Shown piece after piece: positions 1 through 6,947 of a DNA stretch of 12,573 nucleotides. This DNA comes from JANQKX01 sp039028695 (GTDB taxonomy: Bacteria; Pseudomonadota; Alphaproteobacteria; Kiloniellales; Kiloniellaceae), in the NCBI GenBank assembly GCA_039028695.1, contig JBCCHN010000150.1, positions 1 to 12,573 on the forward strand, read 5' to 3'. A program made the translations under genes and the position numbers. The stretch's first letter is position 1. The number at the start of each line of letters is the position of its first letter. A model generated the notes under the pieces. That model was not told the DNA's origin. It saw nothing but the letters and a program-made list of their open reading frames with translations, and searched no databases.

Positions 1-203
1 AGTTCGTAGGTGTGGTGGGGCGCACGGGTTTCGACCACCAAACGGCCGGTCAGGCAAACGAAGCTGTCGGTGACCTCGCTGTGATAGTGCCAGGGAATGC
101 ACTGGCCGGCGGCGAGGGTGAAGACACGGGCCCTCATGTCGGTCCCCTCGGCCACGCTTTCCACATGCTCGACCTCATAGTCCCCTTGAGAGATTTTTTC
201 CAT
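1..203 (-). CDS. Small cupin-domain protein, C-terminus cut by window edge
   Basis: About 67 N-terminal residues are visible, beginning MEKISQGDYEVEHVE from the ATG at 203; the gene continues beyond base 1. Residues around GQCIPWHYHSEVTDSFVCLTG match cupin motif 1, G-x5-HxH-x4-(E)-x6-G, with Asp where the usual metal-ligand Glu stands. The start lies 30 bp after the Rieske gene stop on the same strand, with an AAGG/AGGA purine run just upstream, so the two genes are probably co-transcribed. Cupins of this size usually bind a metal and either act on or sense small molecules; the substrate here is unknown. A role beside the oxygenase, such as handling its product, is inference from position only. 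Confidence 0.8.
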   Translation of the reverse strand, partial: MEKISQGDYEVEHVESVAEGTDMRARVFTLAAGQCIPWHYHSEVTDSFVCLTGRLVVETRAPHHTYE

Positions 204-233
204 GTCCTATGCCTTGTTCTTGTCCCCGGCCCG

Positions 234-1463
234 TTACGACCCGCAGAGCCGGTTGAGGTAGCGGGTGAATTGCCAAATGTTGCGCTCGATGGGGTGCAGC
301 AAGCCGTCGGGCAGGAGGGGGGAGGCACTACCTCGGTAGAGGGCCTCGACCAGGGGCTTATCCTCGTCGTTGGCCACTTCCATGTAGGCCTTAAAGTTGG
401 CCACCCAACCATCCCGCTCCGCCGGCGGCACGTCGGCCAGCACTTCGGGCGGAAAGGCCACGCCCCAGGTCGCCCGCATTTTCCCCAAACCCTCGACGCC
501 GGGCCCCGCGGGCTGCACCGTAATGTACCAGAGGTAATCGGGCATCAGGGTAATGAGGTGACAGGGATAGATGGAAAAATCGATCATCATTCGCCGCCAC
601 TCGCCCTCCAGGCGGTGGTTTTTCGGGTGGGCGGCGCCGGGCGGCTCGTCCGAGGGCTGGGGCGCCCGATGATATCCATAATGATCGCTGTCTTCGCCGC
701 AAATATAGTCCGTCAGGGGCTTTGAGTGCTTGGCGAAGGTTTTGCCGTGAGCCATGGGGACATGATAGCTCTCGATGAAATTCTCCATCAGGTTTTTCCA
801 GTTCGCAGTCCAGGTCATGGTCTCGCGAAAAACCGTCTGATAGCAGGCCATGTCGAACCGCCCCACCACACCCTCGGTGAAGGGTGCTAACGCTTGCGCC
901 AGGCTTTTGCTGGGGGTCTCGGCCAGGGTCACATACAAAAAGCCTTCCCAGACCTCCGCATGCAATTCCTTCAGCCGGTGGGCGGACTTATCGAAGCCCT
1001 GCTTCATCTCCATAAAGGGCGCGCGCAGCAGCTGACCGCCCAAATCATAGGCCCAGGCGTGATAGGGACAGATGACCCGCCGGCAGGAGCCTTGTTCCTC
1101 CTTAAGCAGGCGGGAAAAGCGGTGAGCGCAGGCATTGACGAAAGCCTTCACGGACCGGTCGGCCTGACGCAGGGCGATAATAGGGACACCGGCAATCTCG
1201 TGGGTCAGGTAGTCCCCCGGTTTGGTGATCTCGTCGGCCCGGCCGATGCAGATCCACTCCTGGGTAAAAATACGCTCCCGCTCCCGCTCGGCAAAGGCGG
1301 GCGAGTGGTGCAGCGCCGGCGGAATGGGCCGTGCCTCCTCAAAGGGCCGCGCGGCCGCCGCGGCCAGCTGCGCCAAGACAGTCTCCAGGGGAAGCGCTGC
1401 ATGCGGGGTGAGGCTTTTGTCCCTGCCGATGGGAAAGGGGGTCGGCGTCGTTGTGATGTTCAT
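234..1463 (-). CDS. Rieske [2Fe-2S] ring-hydroxylating-type oxygenase, alpha subunit
   Basis: This 409-residue protein has the two-domain layout of Rieske non-heme iron oxygenases. The Rieske motif is C112-x-H114-x17-C132-x2-H135. The catalytic iron motif NWKNLMENFIESYHVPMAH lies at 221-239, with H234 and H239 as ligands; the third ligand is probably an acidic residue in NDEDKP near 365-370. The electron-bridging position is Glu231 (ESYH) rather than the Asp of naphthalene-dioxygenase-type enzymes. A bridging Glu is known from quaternary-amine oxygenases such as carnitine oxygenase CntA, so oxidation or demethylation of a small amine-like substrate is more likely than attack on a polycyclic aromatic, but the substrate is not proven. 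No reductase or beta subunit gene is next to it; electrons must come from elsewhere or from beyond the left edge. The ATG at 1463 fits the family N-terminus, although its ribosome binding site is weak. Confidence 0.92.
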   Translation of the reverse strand: MNITTTPTPFPIGRDKSLTPHAALPLETVLAQLAAAAARPFEEARPIPPALHHSPAFAERERERIFTQEWICIGRADEITKPGDYLTHEIAGVPIIALRQADRSVKAFVNACAHRFSRLLKEEQGSCRRVICPYHAWAYDLGGQLLRAPFMEMKQGFDKSAHRLKELHAEVWEGFLYVTLAETPSKSLAQALAPFTEGVVGRFDMACYQTVFRETMTWTANWKNLMENFIESYHVPMAHGKTFAKHSKPLTDYICGEDSDHYGYHRAPQPSDEPPGAAHPKNHRLEGEWRRMMIDFSIYPCHLITLMPDYLWYITVQPAGPGVEGLGKMRATWGVAFPPEVLADVPPAERDGWVANFKAYMEVANDEDKPLVEALYRGSASPLLPDGLLHPIERNIWQFTRYLNRLCGS

Positions 1464-1600
1464 TGTCGATGGCCTGGAATCCCAAACGTCCGCCAGCTTG
1501 CCCTAACTCGCGCCGCTTTGCCACGCTTTTTGTGACAGATGGCAGTGGGCTGCCCGCCCCATAAAGTGCAGGCCCCCAGCCAAGCCTCCCGGGCCGACGC

Positions 1601-2281
1601 CTACCTTATATACCGGATCCACTGCCAGAGGTTCAGCAGCGCCGTCAGGGACGAGGCCACATAAGTCAGCGCGCAGGCCTTCAGGATCTTGCGGGCCGCG
1701 GGCATGTCCTCCGACGCTAGATAGCGGCCGTTTTCCAGGGTGGGCAGGGCCCGCTTGAACGAGGCGTCCAGTTCCACCGGCAGGGTCACCAGGTGTACCA
1801 CCACCGAGGCCGCCATGGTGGCGATGCCCGCGCCCACGCCCAAAAAGGCCACCACCGGCGAGCGGCTGACCACCCCCAGCCCCATGGAGGCGAAGATCGC
1901 CACCGAGCCCAACTTCTGCAGCCAGGCCGTGGCCCTGACCAGGCGTCCCCGGGTCTTGAGGGGGCCATAACCCTCCCCATCCTGCAGGGCATGCCCCACC
2001 TCGTGGGCCGCCACCACCACCGCGGTCAGCGAGCGCCCCTCCAGATGCTCTTGGCTCATGCGCACCGCCTTGGCCTCCGGATCATAGTGATCCCCGACAG
2101 TCGTGGCCTCCACCACCACCTCTTTTAACCCCGCCTCGTCCAACAAATGCCGCGCCAACTCCCCGCCCGTGCCGGGAAAGTCCGCGCGCGGATCGCCATG
2201 CTTAGACATGACCCGCTTGGCCCACAAAGACGGCCCAAAAATCACGCCAAGCAGCAAAAGAATAAGAAAAACGTACAGCAA
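1601..2281 (-). CDS. YugP-like membrane zinc metallopeptidase
   Basis: A 226-residue integral membrane protein of the zinc peptidase family typified by Bacillus YugP (Zn_peptidase_2). It has an N-terminal hydrophobic helix (about 2-20), the zincin motif HEVGH at 93-97, a central pair of hydrophobic helices (about 123-168), the conserved LPVELDAS segment at 167-174 whose Glu may be the third zinc ligand, and a final helix near 200-218. Length is normal for the family. The start appears to be TTG at 2281: no ATG or GTG lies between it and the in-frame stop upstream, and the next GTG would remove the first membrane helix. No good Shine-Dalgarno sequence precedes it, so translation may be weak. 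The substrate is unknown. It stands alone, 137 bp upstream of the Rieske start on the same strand. Confidence 0.88.
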   Translation of the reverse strand: MLYVFLILLLLGVIFGPSLWAKRVMSKHGDPRADFPGTGGELARHLLDEAGLKEVVVEATTVGDHYDPEAKAVRMSQEHLEGRSLTAVVVAAHEVGHALQDGEGYGPLKTRGRLVRATAWLQKLGSVAIFASMGLGVVSRSPVVAFLGVGAGIATMAASVVVHLVTLPVELDASFKRALPTLENGRYLASEDMPAARKILKACALTYVASSLTALLNLWQWIRYIR

Positions 2282-2531
2282 AGTCGCTCGCGACAGGTTC
2301 GTTAAGGTCTTTTAAATTTGGGGGCGCGGGGCGGAGATTTCAAAGATTTGATTTACAATTGAAAGCCAAACCTTGCTCCTTGACGCGGCTCAGCCCAGGT
2401 GCAAATTGGCTGACTGCACAAGACGGATCGCGTGGGAATGTGAATTTGAGGCCTGGGTCGCGTCAGGGACGGACGGGTGCCCTCTATGCAGTTTTTGATA
2501 GCTGGTTTGGCAAAGTAAGGAGAAAATACCC
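2282..2531. other. Intergenic region between divergent peptidase and VOC genes
   Basis: About 250 bp between two divergent starts, so it should hold both promoters. A TTGACG hexamer at 2380-2385 faces the VOC gene but has no convincing -10 at the right distance. I see no gene, hairpin or repeat here. Confidence 0.5.
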
Positions 2532-2912
2532 ATGCAGCGCGCCTTCACCAGCATACTCAGCCAATCGGTTGAAAATACGGCAGCCTTCTATGAAAACCTG
2601 CTTGGCATGACCCGGCATTTTGACTCGGCCTGGTTCATCATCCTGACCCATCCGGATTTGCCCGGGTTGGAGTACGGCATCCTGCAGCGAGACCATGACA
2701 TCGTCCCCGAAGCGGCCCGCGCGGCCCCCGCCGGTGTCGTGGTGACCTTCGTCGTGGCGGACTGTGATGCGGCCTTTGCCAAGGCCCAGACGATGGACGC
2801 CCCGATCCTACAACCCCCGACCGACATGCCCTACGGCCAACGCCGCCTGCTGCTGAAAGATCCCGACGGCACGGTCGTGGATGTCAGCGCCCCGACGGTG
2901 AAGATGGTTTAA
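2532..2912 (+). CDS. VOC-superfamily (glyoxalase/bleomycin-resistance fold) protein
   Basis: A 126-residue single-domain protein with the two beta-alpha-beta-beta-beta halves of the vicinal oxygen chelate fold. The N-terminal half contains SVENTAAFYENLLGM, typical of the first helix. The C-terminal half contains VVVTFVVADCDAAFAKA and ends with RLLLKDPDGTVVDV, the hallmark last strands. An acidic ligand usually found in the final strand (DPDGNVVEL in metal-using members) is Asp here. The start is certain: AAGGAG at 2517-2522 sits 9 bp before the ATG. Members act as glyoxalases, dioxygenases or drug-binding proteins, and the sequence alone does not choose among these. Its TAA stop lies inside the 10-bp repeat that marks the left edge of the AT-rich island. 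Confidence 0.88.
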   Translation: MQRAFTSILSQSVENTAAFYENLLGMTRHFDSAWFIILTHPDLPGLEYGILQRDHDIVPEAARAAPAGVVVTFVVADCDAAFAKAQTMDAPILQPPTDMPYGQRRLLLKDPDGTVVDVSAPTVKMV

Positions 2913-2917
2913 ACTGA
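2908..2917. repeat. Left direct repeat TTTAAACTGA bounding AT-rich island
   Basis: The 10-mer TTTAAACTGA occurs here and again at 4428-4437. This copy overlaps the TAA stop of the VOC gene. The bases after it (TAA) also resemble those after the right copy (ATAA), with one inserted base. Confidence 0.7.
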
Positions 2918-2934
2918 TAAGCTTGGCAAATGGA

Positions 2935-3684
2935 CTATTTGAAGTCAGTGGGCCAATCTGCCCCTGATATCACCGCTTTTTGCACAGAAAAATCACCTGA
3001 TTGCCAGCCTTTCAGATTGGCGTCAGTGAATACATACAGATCGTCAATTCCTATGAGCTTTCCTTCTTGTGTTCCGCGGTCAATTGTTGAATGTGTCACT
3101 AATTCCGCCCCAATTAAGCCAATGAAGTCGTAGGCCTCTTCTCTGTTAGGCAGCGATTTTAGAGTTCTAACGGTGCTCGCAAAATCTTCATTCCATTTAA
3201 CAGGAATTAGCAATGGATGGCCGTGCTCAACAATACCAAATGCGAACAATGGCGCATCATCGGCACTATACTCATCAACGGCATCAACTATCCTCAACGC
3301 GTCAAATAACTCTTCCGGCGAAAGTTCAGAATATTTGATCTGAGATACAACCGCTTTGTCCTTCGCGGTTGTTGGTGCATAGAGAAACTCAGCACCCCAT
3401 GCTGCAGTTTGCCAAAAATTTAGTTCGTTACCGGCCACCGGCTTAGTACTCAACTTAACTTCACTAAATCCCGATGCATCAATCCCCATTCCCTCGAATT
3501 TTTCCACGATCATAGGAGCTTCGACTTGCTGCCAAAGCACAAGCCCTGATTCGCCGGAAGCCATAAATTCGTTCCATTTTTGGGTCGATTCTGGATTGGA
3601 TTTTTCTGTTTCGGCATTAGAATCCATTCCAAATATGATGGCCAAAAAACAAAAACAAAATACAGAGGCCAATATTTTTTTCAT
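2935..3684 (-). CDS. Secreted protein of unknown function
   Basis: I do not recognise this 249-residue protein. It starts with a clear Sec signal peptide: KK, a hydrophobic core LASVFCFCFLAIIFG, and a probable signal peptidase I site after SNA (about residue 24), with no lipobox. The mature part is soluble, mixed alpha/beta in appearance and acidic, without Cys pairs or repeats; Trp and aromatic residues are spread through it (LVLWQQV, LNFWQTAAWGAEFLYA). The ATG at 3684 is 6 bp after the stop of the upstream membrane-protein gene, and its GAGGA Shine-Dalgarno overlaps that TGA stop, so the two are translationally coupled. Base composition is AT-rich, unlike the genes outside the island, which suggests transfer. 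The product presumably acts in the periplasm or outside, possibly with its membrane partner (inference). Confidence 0.8.
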   Translation of the reverse strand: MKKILASVFCFCFLAIIFGMDSNAETEKSNPESTQKWNEFMASGESGLVLWQQVEAPMIVEKFEGMGIDASGFSEVKLSTKPVAGNELNFWQTAAWGAEFLYAPTTAKDKAVVSQIKYSELSPEELFDALRIVDAVDEYSADDAPLFAFGIVEHGHPLLIPVKWNEDFASTVRTLKSLPNREEAYDFIGLIGAELVTHSTIDRGTQEGKLIGIDDLYVFTDANLKGWQSGDFSVQKAVISGADWPTDFK

Positions 3685-3690
3685 GTTTCC

Positions 3691-4092
3691 TCACGCCGCA
3701 CTGCCAGATGGGTCAAACCATATTCCGAAACTTATGGCGGCCCAAAATGCCAAGGCTCCTGCAACACCCCAGAATAGATGAACAAATACAATCCTATACC
3801 GGAAATTATACCACAATATTGTTCCAAACAACAAACTTAAAGATAAACACATGGCGCCTAGTATGAGTCCGTCGTAAAGTTCTATATTCAGTAGATAATC
3901 TACAAAATTTCTCATTGATCCATCAGTAAAAATTTTTAGGGCAGGAATCCCAAACAACATTATTCCAAACGAAATATTGCAAACTGTCCACCTGAAGAAA
4001 TGATCTATACGAGACGCAGTTGATTTGTTTGGCTTCTCCAGAAAATAATCTAGTATTCGATGCCACAACTCGCTCCAACTTCTATCGCTCAC
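3691..4092 (-). CDS. Small three-helix membrane protein of unknown function
   Basis: A 133-residue protein I do not recognise. A charged N-terminal stretch of about 28 residues (SELWHRILDYFLEKPNKS) precedes three predicted membrane helices: roughly 33-52, 74-95 and 102-125 (the last beginning VFVHLFWGVAGALAFWAA). The start codon is GTG at 4092, with a GGAGAG sequence about 10 bp upstream; no ATG near the N-terminus would give a better start. It is the first gene of a coupled pair with the secreted protein that follows. Its codons are AT-rich like the rest of the island. A small membrane protein paired with a secreted one could form an anchor, export or immunity-type arrangement, but nothing in the sequence decides this. 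Confidence 0.75.
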   Translation of the reverse strand: MSDRSWSELWHRILDYFLEKPNKSTASRIDHFFRWTVCNISFGIMLFGIPALKIFTDGSMRNFVDYLLNIELYDGLILGAMCLSLSLLFGTILWYNFRYRIVFVHLFWGVAGALAFWAAISFGIWFDPSGSAA

Positions 4093-4428
4093 TTTAAAAG
4101 AGCTCTCCTAATTGCGATGTTATATCAGTCAAAATTCACGCCAAAAAATCTATACACTCTATAATCTTGGTAAATCTAGTCGTATGGATTGCTTAAAATT
4201 GTTCAGCCAAGCAAGATTCATGCAATCAAAATGCTTATTACGCCAGTAAATTTCTATCTTTTTTGCGCTTGATGTCAAGGTTTGGGAACTATGGGATGTC
4301 AAAGTGCGGGGCCCATAAATCCAAGTTTCAGTCGTATTTTACCAAAATTACAGGTCATTGTTGGAGGCATTTTTTTGAATTTACTCGATGTGTTTAGAGG
4401 GAGTTTTACGCAAACCAAATCAAATTTT
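4093..4428. other. AT-rich leader region of the island
   Basis: 336 bp without a gene. It contains the candidate promoter at 4251-4278 and a short direct repeat GATGTCAARG (4271-4280 and 4295-4304). I see no tRNA, hairpin terminator or terminal inverted repeat. Confidence 0.5.
4251..4278 (-). promoter_or_regulatory. Candidate sigma-70 promoter for the island operon
   Basis: On the minus strand a perfect TTGACA (4278-4273) is followed after 16 bp by TAGAAA (4256-4251). It points at the GTG at 4092, leaving a leader of about 150 nt. The -10 matches the consensus at only 4 of 6 positions, and AT-rich DNA gives such hits easily. Confidence 0.35.
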
Positions 4429-4437
4429 TTAAACTGA
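4428..4437. repeat. Right direct repeat TTTAAACTGA bounding AT-rich island
   Basis: Second copy of the 10-mer found at 2908-2917. Because TTTAAA reads TAA on both strands, this copy overlaps the acetyltransferase stop codon just as the left copy overlaps the VOC stop. Confidence 0.7.
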
Positions 4438-4968
4438 ATAACAATCTGCGCGGGAATTGTCCGAATAAGACTTATCCCCCAACCCCTTACGCATAAAAAT
4501 CGTGTCCCCTAAGCCTTCCGAGCGGTGGCCTTCGGCGGTGAAGCCCAGGGCGCGGTAGAAAGCCTCGGCGGTGAGGGCGGCGTTGGCGGTGAGGGAGGCG
4601 GCGCCTTCCGCGCGAGCGTGTTTTTCGATTTCGGCAATAAGGACGCGGCCGAGGCCCTGTCCCTGATATTTCAGATCCACGAAAAGGGAATTGATGTGGT
4701 GGGTAATCCCACTGGCTTCAGTCTCTTTTATCGTGCTACCGGCCGTGCCGGCGAGCTGGCTGTCCAGCATACAAATCAAAACAAAATCATGGTCGGTTTG
4801 ATTGGTGACTTCATCGGGGGAGAAGGCGGTGCAGAGGGCGTCGATGACCTTCGCGTCATAATCATCAGCGTTGCTGGCCCGAATGGTGCGTTGGATGAGG
4901 GCGCTTATCTCGGCCGCGTCGTTTGCCGTGGCTCGGTCTATGTGAATCTTTTCCCGTGGCGGTGCCAC
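4429..4968 (-). CDS. GNAT-family N-acetyltransferase
   Basis: A 179-residue GNAT protein. It has the opening strand and helix (IHIDRATANDAAEISALIQRTIR), the central strand SLFVDLKYQ, and the acetyl-CoA pyrophosphate loop Q102-G-Q-G-L-G107 followed by helix RVLIAEIEKHA. The C-terminal NAALTAEAFYRALGF segment (about 129-143) is typical. A tail of about 15 residues after FMRKGLG extends past the usual end. The acceptor substrate is not predictable. The start is GTG at 4968, preceded by GGGGGAAG about 7 bp upstream; it lies 29 bp after the ATPase stop, so the two are likely one operon. The first codons and the leader are copies of each other in a tandem duplication, which makes the exact start less secure. 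Confidence 0.88.
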   Translation of the reverse strand: MAPPREKIHIDRATANDAAEISALIQRTIRASNADDYDAKVIDALCTAFSPDEVTNQTDHDFVLICMLDSQLAGTAGSTIKETEASGITHHINSLFVDLKYQGQGLGRVLIAEIEKHARAEGAASLTANAALTAEAFYRALGFTAEGHRSEGLGDTIFMRKGLGDKSYSDNSRADCYSV

Positions 4969-4995
4969 TTTGAATCTTCCCCCGGTGGCGGTGCC
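4943..4995. repeat. Imperfect tandem duplication over acetyltransferase start
   Basis: TGAATCTT at 4943-4950 and 4971-4978 is followed in each copy by a C-run and then GTGGCGGTGCC (4956-4966 and 4985-4995). The units are 24 and 25 bp, differing by one indel and two substitutions. One copy encodes the start of the acetyltransferase; the other is its leader and supplies the Shine-Dalgarno sequence. Confidence 0.8.
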
Positions 4996-4997
4996 CC

Positions 4998-6539
4998 CTA
5001 CTTGCCCTTTTTCAGCGCTCCCAAGATCCCCCGTACGATGGCGCCGCCCAGGGCGTAGCCGATTTTGCGCAGGAGGGAGCTGGTGAAGGCTTCCGTGCCG
5101 CTCTGGCGCCGGCTGGACGAAGAGGAGCGCGAGGAGGCTGTCTTCGCAGACTTTCCTTGTTTTTCTTTTTCCTTCTCCCGGGCCGCCTTTTCCGCTGCCT
5201 TGACCGCTTTTTCCGCCCGCTCGGTGAGGATTTCGTGGGCCGAGCGGCGGTCCAGTGTTTCGTCATAAACACCTGCGAGGGGGCTGGCGGCGATCACGGC
5301 ACGGCGCTCGGCGGGTTTGGCCGGGCCCAGGCGCGAGGCAGGGGGGCGGATCAAGGTGCGCTGGACCACCGAGGGGGCGCCCTTTCCCTGCAGGGTGGAG
5401 ACCAAAGCCTCGCCCAGACCCAGTTCCTTGATGGCCGCGGCGGCCTTGAACTTGGGGTTGGGGCGGAAGGTCTCGGCCGCGGCCTTGACGGCTTTCTGGT
5501 CCCGGGGGGTAAAGGCCCTGAGGGCATGCTGGAAGCGATTGCCCAGCTGGCCCAGGATGGCGTCGGGGATGTCCAGCGGGCTCTGGGTGACGAAGTAGAC
5601 GCCCACGCCCTTGGAGCGGATCAGGCGCACCACCTGCTCGACCTTTTCGATGAGGGCCTTGGGCGCGTCGTTAAAGAGCAGGTGGGCCTCGTCGAAAAAG
5701 AACACCAGCTTGGGCTTGTCCGGATCGCCCACCTCGGGCAGCTCTTCGAAGAGTTCGGCCAGCAGCCACAGCAGAAAGGTTGCGTAAAGGCGTGGGGACA
5801 TCATCAATTTGTCCGCGGCAAGTATGTTCACGGTCCCCCTCGAGTGTGTCCTCCCGCGGCCCGCCGTGCGGGTCATGAAGTCCTGGAGCTTGAGGGCCGG
5901 TTCGCCGAAGAACTTGCCGCCGCCTTGTTGCTGCAGGGTCAGCAAGCGGCGCTGGATGGCGCCGATGGAGGCGCGGGAGACCCGGCCGTATTTGATGCCG
6001 ATCTCGGCCGAGTTCTCGCCCACGAAGTTCAAAAGGCTGCGCAAGTCCTTGAGATCCAAGAGCAAAAGTCCGTCATCGTCGGCCAGTTGAAAGGCCACCG
6101 AGAGCACGCCTTCCTGGGTGTCGTTGAGTTCCAGCAGGCGGGCCAACAAGAGTGGCCCCATTTCCGAGACGGTGGTGCGGATCGGGTGGCCCTGCTTGCC
6201 GAAAAGATCCCAGAAGACCACTGGGGCAGCATCCATGGAATAATCATCTAAGCCAATGGTTTGCGCCCGTTCGCTCAGTTTTGGATTTGGCTTGCCAGCT
6301 TGGCTGAGGCCCGAGAGATCGCCCTTTACGTCAGCCAGGAAGACGGGCACGCCGGCCTGGGAAAAGCCTTCCGCCAAGATCTGCAGGGTGACCGTCTTGC
6401 CCGTCCCCGTGGCGCCGGCGATCAGGCCGTGCCGGTTGGCCAGCTTGAGGTTAAGGCCTTGCGCCAGCGGCGTCTTATCCGCCGTGGCCCCGACGAAGAT
6501 TTTAGCTGGCGCCGCCGCCTTTTTTTTTGCTTGGCTCAT
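4998..6539 (-). CDS. HerA/FtsK-like P-loop ATPase, DUF853 (YjgR-type)
   Basis: A 513-residue ATPase of the DUF853 / helicase HerA-like family. It shows LANRHGLIAGATGTGKT with Walker A at G42-T49, FLADVKGDLSG at 67-77, and Walker B LVFFFDEAH at 278-286, followed by an SKGVGVYFVTQSPLDIP segment (309-324) typical of sensor and arginine-finger regions. The C-terminus has an Ala/Lys/Glu-rich probable coiled coil (438-460), a Ser/Arg-rich linker (469-480) and a short Gly-rich hydrophobic tail ending LKKGK. The ATG at 6539 is chosen over an upstream in-frame ATG because GGGAGG (6545-6550) sits 5 bp before it and the protein then begins MSQAKKK. The cellular role of this family is poorly defined; DNA-translocase-like motor activity is inferred from the fold. 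It heads an operon with the acetyltransferase. Confidence 0.92.
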   Translation of the reverse strand: MSQAKKKAAAPAKIFVGATADKTPLAQGLNLKLANRHGLIAGATGTGKTVTLQILAEGFSQAGVPVFLADVKGDLSGLSQAGKPNPKLSERAQTIGLDDYSMDAAPVVFWDLFGKQGHPIRTTVSEMGPLLLARLLELNDTQEGVLSVAFQLADDDGLLLLDLKDLRSLLNFVGENSAEIGIKYGRVSRASIGAIQRRLLTLQQQGGGKFFGEPALKLQDFMTRTAGRGRTHSRGTVNILAADKLMMSPRLYATFLLWLLAELFEELPEVGDPDKPKLVFFFDEAHLLFNDAPKALIEKVEQVVRLIRSKGVGVYFVTQSPLDIPDAILGQLGNRFQHALRAFTPRDQKAVKAAAETFRPNPKFKAAAAIKELGLGEALVSTLQGKGAPSVVQRTLIRPPASRLGPAKPAERRAVIAASPLAGVYDETLDRRSAHEILTERAEKAVKAAEKAAREKEKEKQGKSAKTASSRSSSSSRRQSGTEAFTSSLLRKIGYALGGAIVRGILGALKKGK

Positions 6540-6947
6540 GACTGCCTCCCCCCTGAAACATGGATCTGCCTTCACTTTTCCGATTGATCATAGGCAGCGC
6601 CCCTATTGCTAACAGTCAGTGCCTGTCACGGGAAGGGGAATCCGCACCGGCGTTTCAACGGCGGCTTTCACCGGGACGGTTCCTTGGATGATGCGCTTGG
6701 ATGGGGCACCTCCGCGCAGCCCGGACGGGTCTGCCCTAAGGCGAGGCCGCCCGCGAAGGGGAGCGAGAGGACACTGTCCCCGCAGAGCTTTCTTTTTCAG
6801 TTGTTACGGGACTCCGCCCCGGCCCCGGTCACGCTCTCTCACGCCCGTTGAACAGATGGTGAAGTGTGACCTCCGTCACCGCAGTGCGGCCGCCGAAGGA
6901 TTATATGCCTGAACAGCTTTCCACCCTTTCTCATAAGGACAGATAAG
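6540..6947. other. Gene-poor region between divergent ATPase and small membrane protein genes
   Basis: 408 bp without a convincing gene; open frames on the plus strand here look non-coding. On the minus strand a TATGAT (6592-6587) could be the ATPase -10, but its -35 is poor. The right end carries the CRP/FNR-like site and -10 of the next gene. I looked for riboswitch and small-RNA landmarks and found none I could name. Confidence 0.5.
6865..6907 (+). promoter_or_regulatory. Candidate CRP/FNR-type class II promoter
   Basis: TGTGA-CCTCCG-TCACC at 6865-6880 matches the CRP consensus TGTGA-N6-TCACA at 9 of 10 defined positions. A TATATG hexamer at 6902-6907 would be the -10. With transcription starting near 6914, the palindrome centre falls at about -41.5, the standard class II activator position. 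There is no -35 match, as expected for an activator-dependent promoter. Which CRP/FNR-family protein would bind is unknown. Confidence 0.5.

Larger units (their letters stand above)
2918..4427. other. AT-rich island carrying a two-gene unknown module
   Basis: Composition changes abruptly from GC-rich at the VOC stop to AT-rich, and back to GC-rich within the acetyltransferase gene. The segment contains only two minus-strand genes and their upstream region. Identical 10-bp repeats bound it, as expected for a target-site duplication or a recombination scar. No transposase, integrase or clear terminal inverted repeat is present, so the vehicle is unknown. Confidence 0.6.

Noticed and set aside
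12..725. Plus-strand open frame of 237 codons opposite the cupin and Rieske genes
   Set aside because: Both genes on the minus strand carry clear family motifs; the plus frame is a shadow spanning two genes.
1464..1490. A second TGTCGA-17 bp-CGTC, on the plus strand next to the Rieske start
   Set aside because: It points away from the Rieske gene and into the antisense of the zinc peptidase; no plus-strand gene follows for about 1 kb. It shows that this pattern can arise by chance here.
2952..3021. GCCAATCTG (2952-2960) and CAGATTGGC (3013-3021), a 9-bp inverted pair at the end of the island's secreted-protein gene
   Set aside because: The arms are far apart, both lie in coding sequence and no T-tract follows, so I do not call a terminator.
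2908..4437. Insertion sequence or integron cassette as the identity of the AT-rich island
   Set aside because: There is no transposase or integrase gene, no terminal inverted repeat and no recognisable recombination site; only the flanking direct repeat is seen.
5157..6251. Long plus-strand open frame of 364 codons opposite the ATPase gene
   Set aside because: It is the antisense shadow of a well-conserved ATPase gene in GC-rich DNA and has no domain-like sequence.
6600..6800. GC-rich segment considered as a riboswitch or structured small RNA
   Set aside because: I could not match any conserved core, including those of the cobalamin riboswitch, RNase P RNA or signal recognition particle RNA.
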